Source of the DNA: Chrysemys picta bellii
Lineage: Eukaryota; Chordata; Testudines; Emydidae
Reading direction: 5' to 3'
NCBI RefSeq assembly: GCF_011386835.1
Contig: NC_088796.1
Span: forward strand, 90,007,468 to 90,071,467
DNA: 64,000 nt
The translations under genes were made by a program, and so were the position numbers. Under the pieces are notes generated by a model that was given only the letters and a program-made list of their open reading frames with translations, searched no databases and was not told where the DNA came from. How positions within the stretch are numbered: position 1 is the stretch's first letter; each line of letters starts with the position of its first letter. Below are positions 24,189 through 35,621 of this stretch, piece by piece.

Positions 24189-24480
24189 ATGCCTTACCCA
24201 TCACTGATAAGGAAAAGAAAGAATAAGCTAAAGCGAAAGTCTTTTGATGCCCATTTCATAGGCAGACAGAATATTATACGTGAAATGGCCAAATTTAATA
24301 GAAGGTGCCAGGATCAAGGGGAAACAGCTGAGGCATTTATTACTGCAGTTCACAGTCTTGCTGAACATTGTTAATGTGGAATATTAAAAGAACTAATAAG
24401 AGACAGGAAAGTTGTTGGTAGAAGACACACCAATTTATCAGCACAGCTTCAGTTAGACTCCGATCTCATACTAGCAAAAG
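24189..24480 (+). pseudogene. Gypsy Gag remnant
   Basis: The first 62 codons are open and include FDAHFI, AKFNRRCQDQGE and AFITAVHSLAEHC. I recognise these as the conserved core of Gag capsid in vertebrate Ty3/Gypsy elements. A stop (TGT-TAA) follows the EHC motif, and the frame after it still codes recognisable family sequence (IRDRKVVG-like and LQLDSDLILAKA-like) to about 24480. The true start upstream is not identifiable, and the gene is dead. Confidence 0.75.
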
Positions 24481-25146
24481 CAAGAACGCAAGAAGCCATA
24501 AAGAACCAGGAATGTGACTTATATCCCAGCAGCATGGGGGAGAAAATACTAACACAGTAAAGAGAAGAGACAAGTGTGAAAGGAGCAGACAGACCCAATT
24601 CACAACATAAGAACAGTGCACAACTAAAGAATGGAAGGGGAAAAAAAGAATCTTAATAGGAACAAAGGTTGGGAAAGCTGTGAATGTGGCAAGATGCCAA
24701 GCCACAGCTCGCAACAACATCCAGCAAGAGAGGCAGGATCTAGGAAATGCCAAAAAATGAGACATTTTTTATGCATGCATGTCACCAAGAGTATTGGAAT
24801 CACTCCAAGAGAAAGTGTTTTCAGATGACAATGAATCCATACTTATAGGAATTATATCCTCGATAGAACAGGCAACTGGTACACTAGCATGAATCTAAAC
24901 AGTCAAAACCCTATATTCAAAATTGATACTGGGACTGCAGTCACCGTTGTTTCAAAAATATTATAATTGATCCCAGGCTGGAAATCTGCAAAGACCAAAT
25001 AAATTTTGTGGGGATACTAACAGTAGATTGGGGAAACTGGGGTAAGGATGGAAAGTTCTTTATCAAACACTATATGTAATAGACTGACAACTCCCCATCT
25101 CTGAGAGAAACAGGAACACATTAATGACAAAAAGCAAACTATGTAA
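24481..25146 (+). pseudogene. Gag-pol junction remnant of the Gypsy element
   Basis: This decayed stretch contains a cysteine-rich segment near 24670-24780 (CECGKM...CQKM-type reading, H near by), compatible with a zinc knuckle. A segment at about 24915-24960 reads KIDTGTAVT-like, compatible with the D-T/S-G active-site region of the element's protease. The frame is broken repeatedly. Function is inferred mostly from position between Gag and RT. Confidence 0.45.
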
Positions 25147-25549
25147 GAGATGTACATAGGCGGCAGGTTATGGGTTCGTGGTGTCCAAGCACCAGGAATA
25201 TTGAGGGCTGAGGGCCCTGCTCCACCAATATCTGGAGCTGGGTTTCTCCCCTGGCCCTGCCTGGAGCGGGCCCTGGCCCCGCTGTGACCCCCCTCCGCCC
25301 CGGAGCGTCCCCCCTACCCCAGAGCTTCCCTGCCTGAAAGAAAACAGCCCGCGCCTCTCCCTTGCTTCTGCTTTACTGCCGGGTGCCACTGCTGCTGCCT
25401 AAGGGCTATAGCACAAGAGCAGCGTTGGCAGACTGCTGCCTGCAGCACCTCAGGAGGGGGAGGAGGCACACACGTGCTTGGCAGCCCCCCTCCTGTCCCC
25501 CGGCACCCACTTGGAGGAGACACCAAGAGGACTCCTGGCCAAGACATGG

Positions 25550-26040
25550 ACATCTGGAGTGGACCTCCCTCACCTGAGCAGCTGCTGGGGCTTCGGTGAG
25601 TGTTTGACCCTGTGATTTCCCCCCCCCCCACAGCCCCCACTCCTGCCCAACAATGGGCAAGGGGCAGCCCCATCCCCCACCCTCAGTGAGGCTAGGGTGA
25701 GGGGCAGCAGGCTGCAGCAGAGGAGGAAGGAAGCCACATGTGATGGCAGTCCCTTTCCCCCTCCCCCAGCACCCACCCACCCACCACAGGGGAGATGGGG
25801 GAGGGGGGCTTCCTAGACCTGAGCAGCTGGGGCTTGGGTGATTTTTGTGACACCCTGCCCCCACCCCAGCCACCACCCTGCAGTCCCCACTCCTGCCCCA
25901 CGCTGGGCAAGGGGCAGCCCCATCCCCAGTGAGGCTATGGTGAGGGGCAGCAGCAGGGGAGGCCACATGTGATGGCAAATCCCAGCACCCATGCCAACCC
26001 ACCATAGGGGAGGAGAGGGGGCTTTCTGGACCTGGGAGAG
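25550..26040. repeat. GC-rich imperfect tandem repeat, about 240-bp unit
   Basis: Three markers recur in order about twice: CCTGAGCAGCTG with GGGCTT, then CTGGGCAAGGGGCAGCCCCA-type, then GGCCACATGTGATGGCA-type. A partial third unit begins at about 26018. The repeat explains the overlapping long minus-strand ORFs in this interval. Confidence 0.7.
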
Positions 26041-26392
26041 GCCCTAGGACAATGTGCAGTGACCGTGGTGCAGAGTGAGTGTGCTGCGGGGAGGGGGGGG
26101 AAGAGGAGGGATCCCTCCCCTGGAGCTTGCTGCTGCCAGGGTGGGGGGGGGATAGAAGTCCTCTCTGGCCCTAGCCCTGGGGCAGCCTGTCTGCACCCCA
26201 AGATCCTTATCCCCAGCACCCCAATCCTGAGCCCCAGCCCTGAGCACCCTCCTGCACTGTGAACCCCTCATCCCCAGCCCCACCCCAGAGCTCTCACCTG
26301 AGGGGAAAAACATGCAACTTAAATTTGGTGGTCAGTTTGGAGTATCATTGTGTTTAGCACAATACTTGATTATTTTATACCCTTTAAAGTAT

Positions 26393-27274
26393 GTAACCCA
26401 TTACGAAGTGGGACTGTTCTTAATGTTTTCTCTGAATACTGTGTGGGTGCCTCAGTTTCCCCTATGCATTTCTTAAGTATCTAGATGGTGGGATAAGGGG
26501 GCGTGATTGTTGTAGAGCCCTAGAGGGCCAGTGTGATGCTGTCTGCACAGAGAATGGCTGAAGCCCTGTCTCTGGGCAACTGATGGCCTGGGCCGCTCTC
26601 CTGCAAAGTGCCAACTGAAGGTGTTGGAGAACAAAGAGATCAGGTGGCCTCCTAATGCCTGGAAAAGAGACAAAGGCCAGAGGAGGGAGTGTCAGTGCCT
26701 GTGCGGACTTCCAGGAAGCACATGGTGTGGAAGGGGATGCTGGGATGCTCTGGAACCACTCCTTCAAAGCCAGTCAGAACTCTGGGGGAGCGTCCTCTCT
26801 CTGAGCAGATTGTCTCCAGGGCAAGAAGCTTACATCTTCTTGGGTCTGACCTCAGAGCATTCAGCATGCCCTTCCACACCGTGCGCTTCCCGCAGCGAGT
26901 CCACCCAGGCGGGGTCCTGGGGCAGCCAGAGGTCCCTGCACCCCGACTCTGCAGTCAGACGGGATTCTCAGCCAGCTGGTAAAACAGAAGGTTTATTAGA
27001 TGACAGGAACACGGTCTAAAACAGAGCTTGTAGGTACAGAAAACAGGACCCCTCAGTCAGGTCCATCTTGGGGGGTGGGGAGCCCAGACCCAAGTTCTGG
27101 GTCTCTCACCAGTTCCCTAGCCAGCTCCAAACTGACACTCCCTTCTCTGGTCTTTGTGTCTCTTCCGGACAAGGAGGCCACCTGATCTCTTTGTCCCCAA
27201 CACTTTGCAGGGGAAACTGAGTCACCCACACAGTATTCAGAGAAAACATTAAGAACATTCCCACTTCGTCACAA
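26393..27274. repeat. Head-to-head inverted pair of LTR-like segments
   Basis: The plus-strand segment from 26395 (ACGAAGTGGGACTGTTCTTA) is repeated in inverted orientation ending at about 27272, where the minus strand reads TGACGAAGTGGGAATG. Shared landmarks include TCTCTGAATACTGTGTGGGT and GATCAGGTGGCCTCC. The arms are interrupted by insertions and deletions but extend over some 300-400 bp each. The right arm contains a poly(A)-like AATAAA on its minus strand (about 26990). Confidence 0.75.
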
Positions 27275-27754
27275 CAGGTGCAACAAAATATAATACTGTA
27301 TATTGAAGCAGGCAAGTGCTGCTTCTGACTTTCCACTTTTAATTGACCCTTGTAATCTTGTGGCGCCGACGCGTTGTAGCTTCATTTTATCCCAGCAAGA
27401 AATTCTTGATTTGTAGGACCACTAATAAACAACAATGGATTTTTCCGATAGTGATATTGTGCAATAAAGAGAAACTGAAATGCTTACGGCTTCCAGTCCA
27501 TGTTTACACTATTTAATAAAATATATATATCGGCTTACAGGGCGGGAGCAGGGGGGCACCACCATTTTGGGCACCACCAAAAATTATACAAACCTGCCGC
27601 CTATGGAGATGTATCCACACGTCTTCATAGGGCTAGGAAAGCTGTTAAGGGAGTATAAAATAAAACGGTTGCCATCAACGATTGTCTTTTGCTCTTTCAG
27701 CCCCACATTGCATCCCTAGACTCTTGCTAGGGAAAGTCAAAGAAAAACCTGAGA

Positions 27755-28118
27755 ATGACAGACATGGGGGTTATTTCCCAGATAGAAGAACCGACTGACC
27801 TGTGTGTAGTACCAATGCTAATGGCAAAATTCCCCTGGCTAAAGAATCTCTACATTAACTACATTCACCACTCTGTTTGGAAGTACTGTTTCCATTATCT
27901 TTCATTTGAGAAATCTTCAGCACCAGAACATTTCCAAAAGAGAATCTGTCAGATCATGTTGCATTTGCCTGGCATCTTTGCCATATAGATGATGTGATGA
28001 TATATGGCACAGATAAAAGTGAACAGGATGGGCAACTACATACAATGTTATGCTTCCAACAAGCTGGCCTCATTGCATGAGAAATGTGAGTTTGGAAAGT
28101 AGCAGATACAATTTACAG
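27755..28118 (+). pseudogene. Reverse transcriptase remnant of the Gypsy element
   Basis: The open part (27755-27988) reads like RT motifs 2-4, with MTDMGVISQIEEPTD and then SSAPEHFQKRICQI before LPGI. After a frameshift the next frame reads IDDVMIYGTDKSEQD, the catalytic D-D box of Ty3/Gypsy RT. It is then cut by the solo LTR at 28124. The fingers segment between ISQIEEPTD and the SAPEHF motif is damaged. It is a clear but inactive pol relic. Confidence 0.85.
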
Positions 28119-28123
28119 GTCAT

Positions 28124-28838
28124 TGTGACGGGGGATACCTGATGCTTTGTGGACCCCTGCTGGAGGCCCTGCGATCCTAGTACACCCCACCCCATGAAAG
28201 GAGCAGCAAAGATAGGTCCTACATGCCTGCCTAGAAAGGCTGCATGGAAGCAGCCAATCAGAGCCCAGAATGCTCAGATTAAAAAGCTGCAGGGTCTGAG
28301 TAGATCAGTTTGTGGTTGGGACAAGATGGTTGACGAAGGAGCTTAACTGGCAGCATTTACTGGCCCTAGGGAGAGAAGACCTTAGAACTTTAATCTAAGG
28401 TAGTGAGTGGAGGTGAAGGGACCAGGTGGGGAGAAGCCCAGGGAATGTAGCAGCAACTAATTAAAGGAAGCCATATGTGGATGCTGTTTATAGAGTTCCT
28501 AAGTTGGAACCCAGAGTAGTGGGTGGGCCTGGGTTCCCCCACCACCAAAGCAGCCTAAACCCTGGGAAGGGGCAAGGATGCTTTAGAAGCCTAAGCAAAG
28601 GACTAGATTTAAAGAACTAAGAAGTGGGACTGAAGACGCAGGTGAGAACAGACAGTTTGGTGAACTCTTTGCTATCCTGGAAGGGGTCCATTTTTGTGTG
28701 TGAGTTGGCCAGAGCGCTGAACCAGTGAAGACCTGCCTGGCAAGGCTGGCAACCCACAGGGGTGCCAGGAGTGGGGGAAAGATGACAGTACCACACCTGG
28801 CTGCCAGGAGGCACTCAGGAGGTGAGTGCCCTGTCACA
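28124..28838 (+). mobile_element. Solo LTR inserted in Gypsy pol
   Basis: This 715-bp unit has ends TGTGACGGGGGATACC and GTGCCCTGTCACA. It is flanked by an imperfect 5-bp duplication, GTCAT (28119-28123) and GACAT (28839-28843). It has no internal ORF of substance. Neither orientation nor family can be settled, because the TGTGAC...GTCACA ends are themselves palindromic. Confidence 0.8.
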
Positions 28839-29690
28839 GACATGTACTTAGCAAACTTTACTTGAACCAAAGATGTTTTTGCTGTAAGAAAATTCCTAGG
28901 CATGACAGATCATTGAGGGAAATTCTTACCAAATTTAGCTCATCTATCAAAACCCTTAAGATATCTCCTTAATGGTCACAAGAGGTGGATCTAGGATCGC
29001 CCACAACAAAAAACACATTTAATAAAATAAAAACTACTGACATCTCCACCTGTTCTGGCACAATATTCAATAAACTAATCAACACTGGTAGTAGCTGTGG
29101 ATGCATCTTCATATAGTTTAGGAGCAGTGTTCACACAAAAGCAACCAGAAGGAGACCAGAGACCTGTTGCATTCATATAAAGAAGCCTCACAGAAACAGA
29201 GCAGTGGTATGCTTAAGTGGAAAATGGAATTTGGGCCTGTGAATGGCTCAGTGCATATCTGTTTGCTTGAATTTTAACACCCCAACAGACCACAAGCTCT
29301 TGGTTGCATTACTGGGTTTGAAGCCACTGGCTGACCTCCCACCTAGGATTCAAAGAATTCGACTATAGCAGATGTGCTTTTCTTTCGACACTGAACTCAT
29401 ACCTGGAAAAGCAGATGCTATCTAGAGCCCCAATTAAGCAACTACCAATGGAAGAAGAAAAGGCTTTAGAGAAAGATGTCAAAGTCTACATTGATCTTGA
29501 TCTGGCATTAATTCCAGCATCTGCCAGCTGACTTCAGCAAATTAGAGATGAACAACTAAAGGATGAGATTTGCCAGAAACTGACGCAACTCTGCCGGAGA
29601 GGGGCGGGATTGAAGGAATCAAGTTCCAACAGACATCCTACCATATTGGTAGAATGAAAATGATCTTCACATGGCTGATGGCCTGCTTCT
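28839..29690 (+). pseudogene. Gypsy RT connection and RNase H remnant
   Basis: Frames in this stretch give FLGMTDH-like, then TSPPVLAQYSIN-like, then AVDASS-like, the start of RNase H. At about 29270-29400 there is the TDHKLLVALLGFE-type box followed by PPRIQRI-like and PGKADAI-like motifs. This order is typical of Ty3/Gypsy RNase H and the tether to integrase. The frame is broken repeatedly. Confidence 0.7.
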
Positions 29691-29698
29691 GAAAAATG

Positions 29699-29777
29699 TC
29701 AAGTATCAGAGGGGTAGCCGTGTTAGTCTGGATCTGTAAAAAGCAACAGAGTCTTGTGGCACCTTTAAGACAACCAT
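29699..29777 (+). mobile_element. Truncated turtle tRNA-derived SINE
   Basis: The head contains GTAGCCGTGTTAGTCTG, then AAAAAGCAACAGAG and GTGGCACCTTTAAGAC. A 13-bp duplication CTTCTGAAARATG flanks it (29686-29698 and 29778-29790, one mismatch). The SINE 3' half is missing, so the insertion is 3'-truncated or was later deleted. Confidence 0.85.
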
Positions 29778-30009
29778 CTTCTGAAAGATGGTGCATTCTT
29801 ATCCCCATGGTAGTCCAGAAACAAATGCTCTCCAAAATCCATCAGATACATCAAGGTATAAACAAGTGAAAGCATGAGCACAACAATCTGTATGGTGGCC
29901 CAGTCTGGATAAGCAAAGTCAGACCTTATTAAAAGGCTATGAGATAAGTAATGGGGGGGAGGAGGGAACCCACCAAAACCGTTACTCTCTGATAAGTTAC
30001 CTGACAGAC

Positions 30010-30720
30010 TTGGCAGCGGCTAGCCACAGATTTATTTTCCTGGAAAGGACCCGTACATTACTGGAGTCAATTACTTCCCTAAATATATTGACTTGGCTGT
30101 ACTTACAGACTTTCTCGGCACAGGTCATCCAGAAACTAAAGTCAGTATTTCCAGGGCATGGAGTTTCTGAAGTGCTCCTATTTGATAATAGGTCTCAATT
30201 TATCTCCAATTCCTTACATTTGCACAAGACTTTGATTTTGAACATCTCACTAGTAGTCCACATTACACCCAGAACTATGGGAAGTGAAGAAAATAGTGCT
30301 GACTTTAAGATGACTTCTACAAAAATCAGTGGACCCACATAAAGCACTCCTGATATATCAGTCAACAGCACTTCTCTGGCCTGTCTCCACCAGAACTTCT
30401 GATGGGAAGATGACCAAGAATGCCTTAACCTATGGCACCAAAATAGCTAAAACCTAAGTGGCCTTACCTGAAGGAAATTAAAAAATGGGATGCTGAAGTA
30501 AAAGTTTGGCAGCAACAAAACTTCAGTGTTTGACACAGAACTAAAACATTACCTGAGCTGAGACCAGGGGACAGTGTTTGGCTCAAAAGCTGGAATTGTT
30601 TGGAAGTTGGCAGAAATTCCCAGATCCTACCTAGTGGAGACTCCAAAAGGCTGCCCCAGAGGAAATCAGGTTCATTTTCAGTATTTGCCAACACAATAAA
30701 GAGAAATCTGAGACCTTCAG
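30010..30720 (+). pseudogene. Integrase remnant of the Gypsy element
   Basis: The open section (30010-30342) includes LQTFSAQVIQKLKSVFPGHG and SEVLLFDNRSQFIS, matching the second catalytic Asp region (DNG.QF box) of Ty3/Gypsy integrase. A frame change then gives SSPHYPQ-like sequence. The downstream part to about 30700 reads MGRRPRM-like, PGDSVWLKSWN-like and VETPKGCPRGNQ-like, the C-terminal integrase region. It is inactive because of stops and frameshifts. Confidence 0.8.
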
Positions 30721-30978
30721 GTATTCTGTCAGAAATTAACCCTCTCCACAGCGAAATCTATGCACAAACTTAGCTGAAGTGAGAATAATGGTCTGGAAGA
30801 CTGATCAGACCCCCAGATTTGATCTTTTAGAATACTGCTCGGGACTATTTAAATGCAATTGGTAAGGGGACATAGTAGTATAAACAATTTTAAGTAATTT
30901 GAAGTTTATTTTAAAGGGGGGGTACATTGGTTTATAATTTAAGTTTTAATATTTTATTATAAAGAAAAGGAGAAGTGC

Positions 30979-31246
30979 TGTGGTTATAAAGTTCCTAGTT
31001 CTCCACCGTTACCAGAGGGGAGAACTAAGATGTGTTGCAGCAGGGAGCTTAATAAATATAGGTTAGATAAATGTCTACCAGGGATGGTCTAGACAGTATT
31101 TGGTCCTGCCATGAGGGCAGGGGATTGGACTCGATGACCTCTTGAGGTCCCTTCCAGTCCTAGAATCTATGAATGTAGGAACTTCCCGGTTAGAGAGTTC
31201 TCTAGTTGGTGCTTAAAGCATGGCTCTTTGTGCAGACATAAATCAC
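30979..31246 (+). repeat. 3' LTR of the Ty3/Gypsy element, split by a CR1 end
   Basis: A purine tract (30961-30977, AAAGAAAAGGAGAAGTG) precedes TGTGGTTATAAAG. The LTR matches the 5' copy up to GGGAGCTTAA, is interrupted by a CR1 fragment, and resumes at GTAGGAACTTCC. The outer end is approximate. Confidence 0.65.
31047..31172 (+). mobile_element. CR1 LINE 3' end
   Basis: The segment contains GGGATTGGACTCGATGACCT, CTTGAGGTCCCTTCCAGTCC and ends TAGAATCTATGAATG. This is the typical CR1 3' terminus in amniotes. It is a strongly 5'-truncated copy inserted in the Gypsy 3' LTR. Confidence 0.85.
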
Positions 31247-31255
31247 ATTACAGGT

Positions 31256-32607
31256 AGCACTTGCCAAATTTTTCCATGGATCAAGTTTGCTGCTAATAGA
31301 GGACTGAAAATATCTGCCTCCTCTCCACCCCACACCAGTTTCAGAATGTAATATGGAAATTTACTTATAGAATAGGCTTAGAATAGTCCTGTCCAACTGT
31401 AGAAGGGGTAGAAAGAGGAAAGGAGCATCCCCCTTTCTTCTACCCCTCTGGGGGTGGGGGCATATTCCTTGAACTTCCAATAGTTGGGTCTGGTTGAGAT
31501 GCATTTGGTGGAGTACCCAAAATAGGAAAGCAAAGGTGGCTGTATGCCACCTTTATACTCTCCACACACACTTCTTTTCCTGGGGTCTACTGGGAGTTGG
31601 TTCAGTCCCCACTACAAGTTAAAGCAGCCTCAGGGCTGCTCTAATTTATACTAGCTGGTATTAACCCCAGAGGGATCACAAGAGACAGCAGTGCTTTAGC
31701 CCCTCCCCTGCCCTATACTGGGATCTGATAGAGATGGTGGCACAGAGCCAGCAATATCAGCTCTGCTGCACCACATGGGGATATCTCTTTGCACCACCAG
31801 AGTAGTGCAAAGTGGCTGTATCAGAGCCAAAGATCTGGCCCCTTGAGTGCAATGATTACTTAAGGCTAGTGCTGACATAATAAGCCTAACCCCAGTCATA
31901 ATAAATTTAACACAGACAAATGTTATCAGCTGTGCTGGGATAGTTCATATATTGAGATTATCCAAGCACACAGTCACTAATGTCCTGTGATTGAGCAGAT
32001 ATGTTTAATAAAAGATCAAGACAGAAGGATAATACTAATAGCCAAGAAAATGAAATGTCTGAAGAATAAATATTGTTTGATTATATGATGTGGGCTAAAC
32101 AAGAATTGAGTGTAAATTATATTTACTTCCTAGCTCCCCCAGAAATGGCTAGAGTTCTCCTGAGGCTATGATAGAAACCAGTGATCTAATAGAACTACTA
32201 GAGTTAAGGCAAATCCAAGTGAAATACTGCCATCAAGTGCCCATTTTACATCATCACAGAACAAATTGCTTCAGCAGCAGCACCAGCCTAAGAATACTTA
32301 TTGTCTGTATGCAAACAAGCGTAGAAGCATGGCAACTCTGATAACACACACATCTATTCAGAGCAAGACATAAAATAGTTAGTGTATGGACCAGATTCTG
32401 ATCTCATTTACACAATGTTAACCCAGTGACACCACTGCAATCAGAGCGATGATTTATACAGGTGTAACTGGTACTATATATGTGCCTGTGTACATATAAA
32501 GTCTATTCCTTTTCTTGATGTCCTAAAAAAAGGTTTCAAATCCACGGGCTTGATTGAGACCTAAAATACCTAGCCCAAGGCTGCAACCCGTGGCAGAGGA
32601 AAGTTCA
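31256..32607. other. No gene seen
   Basis: No supported gene. A GTGTAACTGG-containing repeat piece lies at about 32391-32480. Confidence 0.4.
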
Positions 32608-33115
32608 CTCATAGACTTTAAGGTCAGAAGGGACCATTATGATCATCTAGTCTGACCTCCTGCACAATGCAGGCCACAGAATCTCACCTACCCACTCCTG
32701 TAACAAACCTCTAACCTATGTCTGAGTTATTGAAGTCCTCAAATCGTTTTTTAAAGACCTCAAGGTGCAGAGAATCCTCCAGCAAGTGACCCATGCCCCA
32801 CGCTTCAGGAAGGCGAAAAACCTTCAGGGCATCTGCCAATCTGCTCTGGAGGAAAATTCCTTCCCAATGGGGTTGTCCCATTGCAAGGCCCCCACAAAGA
32901 GCTGTACTAATTCAGAGCATCCCCTAAGCAGCACCTACTAGTAGGGCTCCTATGAAGCGCTGATCACAAATTAAATCAGCTCTCCCTAGCAGAACCCCTG
33001 CAAAGGGTGGAGGTAGAAACATCACCTACACTCCACAAGGTATGAATCTCCCTAGGCATAGCTGCCCCCTCTGCGAAAGGAGATGCAACCTATCCCATCA
33101 GGGAGATATCAATCC
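32608..33115 (-). mobile_element. Antisense CR1-like LINE 3' region
   Basis: AAGGTCAGAAGGGACCATTA, GATCATCTAGTCTGACCTCC and later AAATTCCTTCCCAATGGG are arranged as in reverse-complemented CR1 3' sequence known from birds and reptiles. No ORF survives. Confidence 0.65.
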
Positions 33116-34936
33116 CTTAACATTTTTCTTTCTGGTTTTATGATCATCCTCATTACCAGCTTGCACAAAATAAGGCTAAACATTAGTCCAGTGTCCATAT
33201 CATCTCTTTAGAACATTAAACATTATTTTCTCTTCATATTATTATTTTTTTATTTATTTAAAAGCACTCCTAGTACCAAACACACATAAGTACAGGGTGC
33301 TTTATAATCACTGAATAAACCAAGTTCTCTGCCTCAGAGCTTATAGTGCAAAAGAGATGAACAAAACAAAAGATGGGACAATATAGCAGGGAACAGAGTG
33401 CACAGAGAGACTATTAGTGAGAAGGAGATGGGAGAAGAGATTCTTGGATGGAGTGGTTTCAAAAGGCAGAGAGAGAGGAGTCTTTATGGACAGAAAATGT
33501 GTGATTGTTCCAAGTCCAGGAAGCAGCATGGTATAAAATGGGAAGCTGAGAAGGAGAGAAAGGGAACAGGAAAGCTGAGAGATTGAGAGAAGCATAGGAA
33601 CTGAGTGGAATAGGAGAAAATGAAATTGGAGATTAAAGCAAGAGCAAGATTATATAGAGCCTTGTTGGTGAGGACAAAATAAAGTGAGACCCTAATGTAG
33701 GCAGGAGAAAGATTGTGTAGGGTCTCTAGCTGAGGACTAAGAGCCAGAATATGATGTGGCAAGAGAAAGGAAACCAATAAAGCTTTCCAAATAATGTGAT
33801 CAGAGTGATGGAACAGGAAGTTGATTTTTATCATCAGGGACTGGGTTAAACTATTGTTTGTGTTTTTAACTAAATATTTATATACCGACTGGCATTAGAG
33901 GGCTGTTGTGTTGTGTGCTGTGCACTCTCGGAAAGACAAAGTGCAAATCCTTCAGGGCAAGGAATCCAAAAAACTAGAGGGAAAAATATGACAAGCGTGC
34001 CAGAAAAGAGGTTACTGTAAATCAAGGTAAGAGATACCCTTTTTCCATGCCCTGGTTATAGTAATTGGGACAGTGAAGAGAGGCTGAATTTTGGTGTTGA
34101 TAAAGAGGAAGACAACATGAGATTTAGCAGGAGCCCAGATATCGAAAAGAATTCCTAAGCAGAAGGTGAGCCCAATAATGTTTGAATTCAAGTCAAACCT
34201 TTGAACTCACAATGGCAGAGTGAATTCAAATTTATGTTAAACAAGTGTATCCATCCATACTCCCTACTCAAATGTTTGTCCCATTATTTAGTCTTTCTTG
34301 GTCAGACCGTATTGCCGCTAACCCACCAGCTATGAGTGCCTATGACTCTTGGTCAAGAGCAGCCACTTGCAGCCAGGAGCCAGCTACAGTCCACATAGAA
34401 TAATAGACATAGTAGTGTTTATATCCATTTTGCAAGCCTCCAAGTCAACAAAAAGACAAACAGCTGCTGGTAATATGTTTTTAGTTCAAGCAATAGATCT
34501 ACTGCTTTTCACTTTGATAGCCCTTGGTTCAAGTCCCAGCAGCAATAGACTACACACAGTGGCCAAATTCTTCTCCTGTTTACACTAGAGTAAATACAAA
34601 GTAAGTTTATTGTTTCAGTGGAGTTACTCCAGGTTTACGCTGGAAGAACTGAGAGCAGAATTTGGCCCTCAGCCTCTAGAACATACTCCAATGCAATAGA
34701 ACCAAGTAATTCCTCTGTTTGCATTAACTACCCCCAACCCCCAATCACTGCTACAGCTATAGCGTGAATCCAATCCATTATGGTTTGATTCTGACTATCT
34801 TTTCTGCAGCTGGTTTAGGCAGATATGGAAGTAAATTTTTTTCCAATGGAACTTTAAAGTAGTTAAGTGTTAAACTGTGTAAAATAAATAATCCGTCACA
34901 AATAATTGAAGCTGCCCCTAGAGGATTTAGATAGTA
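33116..34936. other. No gene seen; old repeat fragments
   Basis: About 33230-33840 resembles a degenerate ancient LINE (an ATT-rich tract, then GAGCCTTGTTGGTGAGGAC), which I cannot name firmly. About 34555-34672 is a copy of the GGAGTTACTCCAGGTTTAC-type repeat. No exon is supported. Confidence 0.35.
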
Positions 34937-35308
34937 TTAGACCCTGTCTACACTGGCAAGTTTTTGTGCAGTAAAGCAGCTTTCTGCACTGTAACTCACA
35001 AGGTGTACACACTGCCAAGCCACTTAGTGCGCAGAAACTGCGCAGTTGCAGCGCTGTAAAAAAATGACCCCAATGAGAGGCACAGAGCTTTCTCCGCCGG
35101 GGCTACAGTCCTGCGGTGCCAGTGTAGATACCGTGGTCAATTACAGCACTGCGATTGGCCTCTGGGAGGTGTCCCATAATGCCTGTTCTCACCTCTCTGG
35201 TCATCAGTTTGAACTCTACTGCCCTGCCTTCAGGTGACCAACTGTCATCCCCATCCCATAAATTCCTTTGGAATTTTTAAAGTCCCCATCCTATTTGCTC
35301 GGTGATGC

Positions 35309-35621
35309 ATGCAGTGGTCTCAGCACATCTTTCCAGGTGGCCATGCCTGCTCCACGCACCAGGCACCAGTGAAGGAGCTGCGAAATGCCTACTACAAGGC
35401 GCGGGAGGCAAACCGCCGCTCCAGTGCTGCACCCACAAGCTGCCGGTTTTACAAAGAGCTGGACGCGATACTCGGTGGTAACCCCACCTCCACTGCAAAG
35501 ACCACTGTGCATACTTCGGTGGCTCGCATACCAGTCGAGAGTGGACCAGACCAAGAGAAGGAAATGTTGGACGAGGATGTGGAGGGAGAGGGGGACCCAG
35601 AGGCAGAAAATGACTTGGAGG
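35309..35621 (+). pseudogene. Myb/SANT-like gene exon 1, first part (Harbinger B)
   Basis: From about 35373 the frame reads KELRNAYYKAREANRRSS, then TSCRFYKELDAILGG and an acidic stretch. This is the C-terminal helix region of the trihelix Myb/SANT-like DNA-binding protein that PIF/Harbinger elements encode beside the transposase. Compared with the copy in Harbinger A, the first two helices are missing, apparently through a deletion near 35365. The reading continues after the Gmr1 insertion at 52082 in the same frame, which proves the interruption. The family protein is thought to bind the element ends and assist transposase. This copy is dead. Confidence 0.8.

Larger units (their letters stand above)
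25155..27605. mobile_element. Large DNA element with CATAGG termini, hAT-like TSD
   Basis: Exact 15-bp inverted ends CATAGGCGGCAGGTT and AACCTGCCGCCTATG are flanked by a perfect 8-bp duplication GAGATGTA (25147-25154 and 27606-27613). The element splits the Gypsy pol region. It contains GC-rich imperfect tandem units (about 25550-26040) and a pair of inverted LTR-like segments (26393-27274). The distal part has AATAAA motifs. No transposase is recognisable, so it is non-autonomous or a capture vehicle. The long ORFs on its minus strand follow the GC-rich repeat and look spurious. Confidence 0.85.
23707..31246 (+). mobile_element. Decayed full-length Ty3/Gypsy retrotransposon
   Basis: Short LTRs flank the element (23707 to about 23851 and 30979 to about 31246). 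They share segments such as GTTACCAGAG, GCAGCAGGGAGCTTAA-type and GTAGGAACTTC. Between them, in canonical order, come a primer-binding-site-like TGGTGTTAGAAGTGAGT, Gag, protease-region, reverse transcriptase, RNase H and integrase remnants, then a purine tract before the 3' LTR. Everything is frameshifted and stopped. Later insertions are a CATAGG element (25155-27605), a solo LTR (28124-28838), a SINE (29699-29777) and a CR1 end inside the 3' LTR. I could not define a target duplication. Confidence 0.85.

Noticed and set aside
25406..26005. Minus-strand ORF of 199 codons
   Set aside because: It spans a tandem GC-rich repeat; the repeated peptide blocks mirror the DNA repeat and no known fold is apparent.
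33341..33834. Minus-strand ORFs rich in Leu, Phe and Ser
   Set aside because: They lie in a degenerate old repeat, and the composition follows antisense purine-rich DNA; no motif is recognisable.
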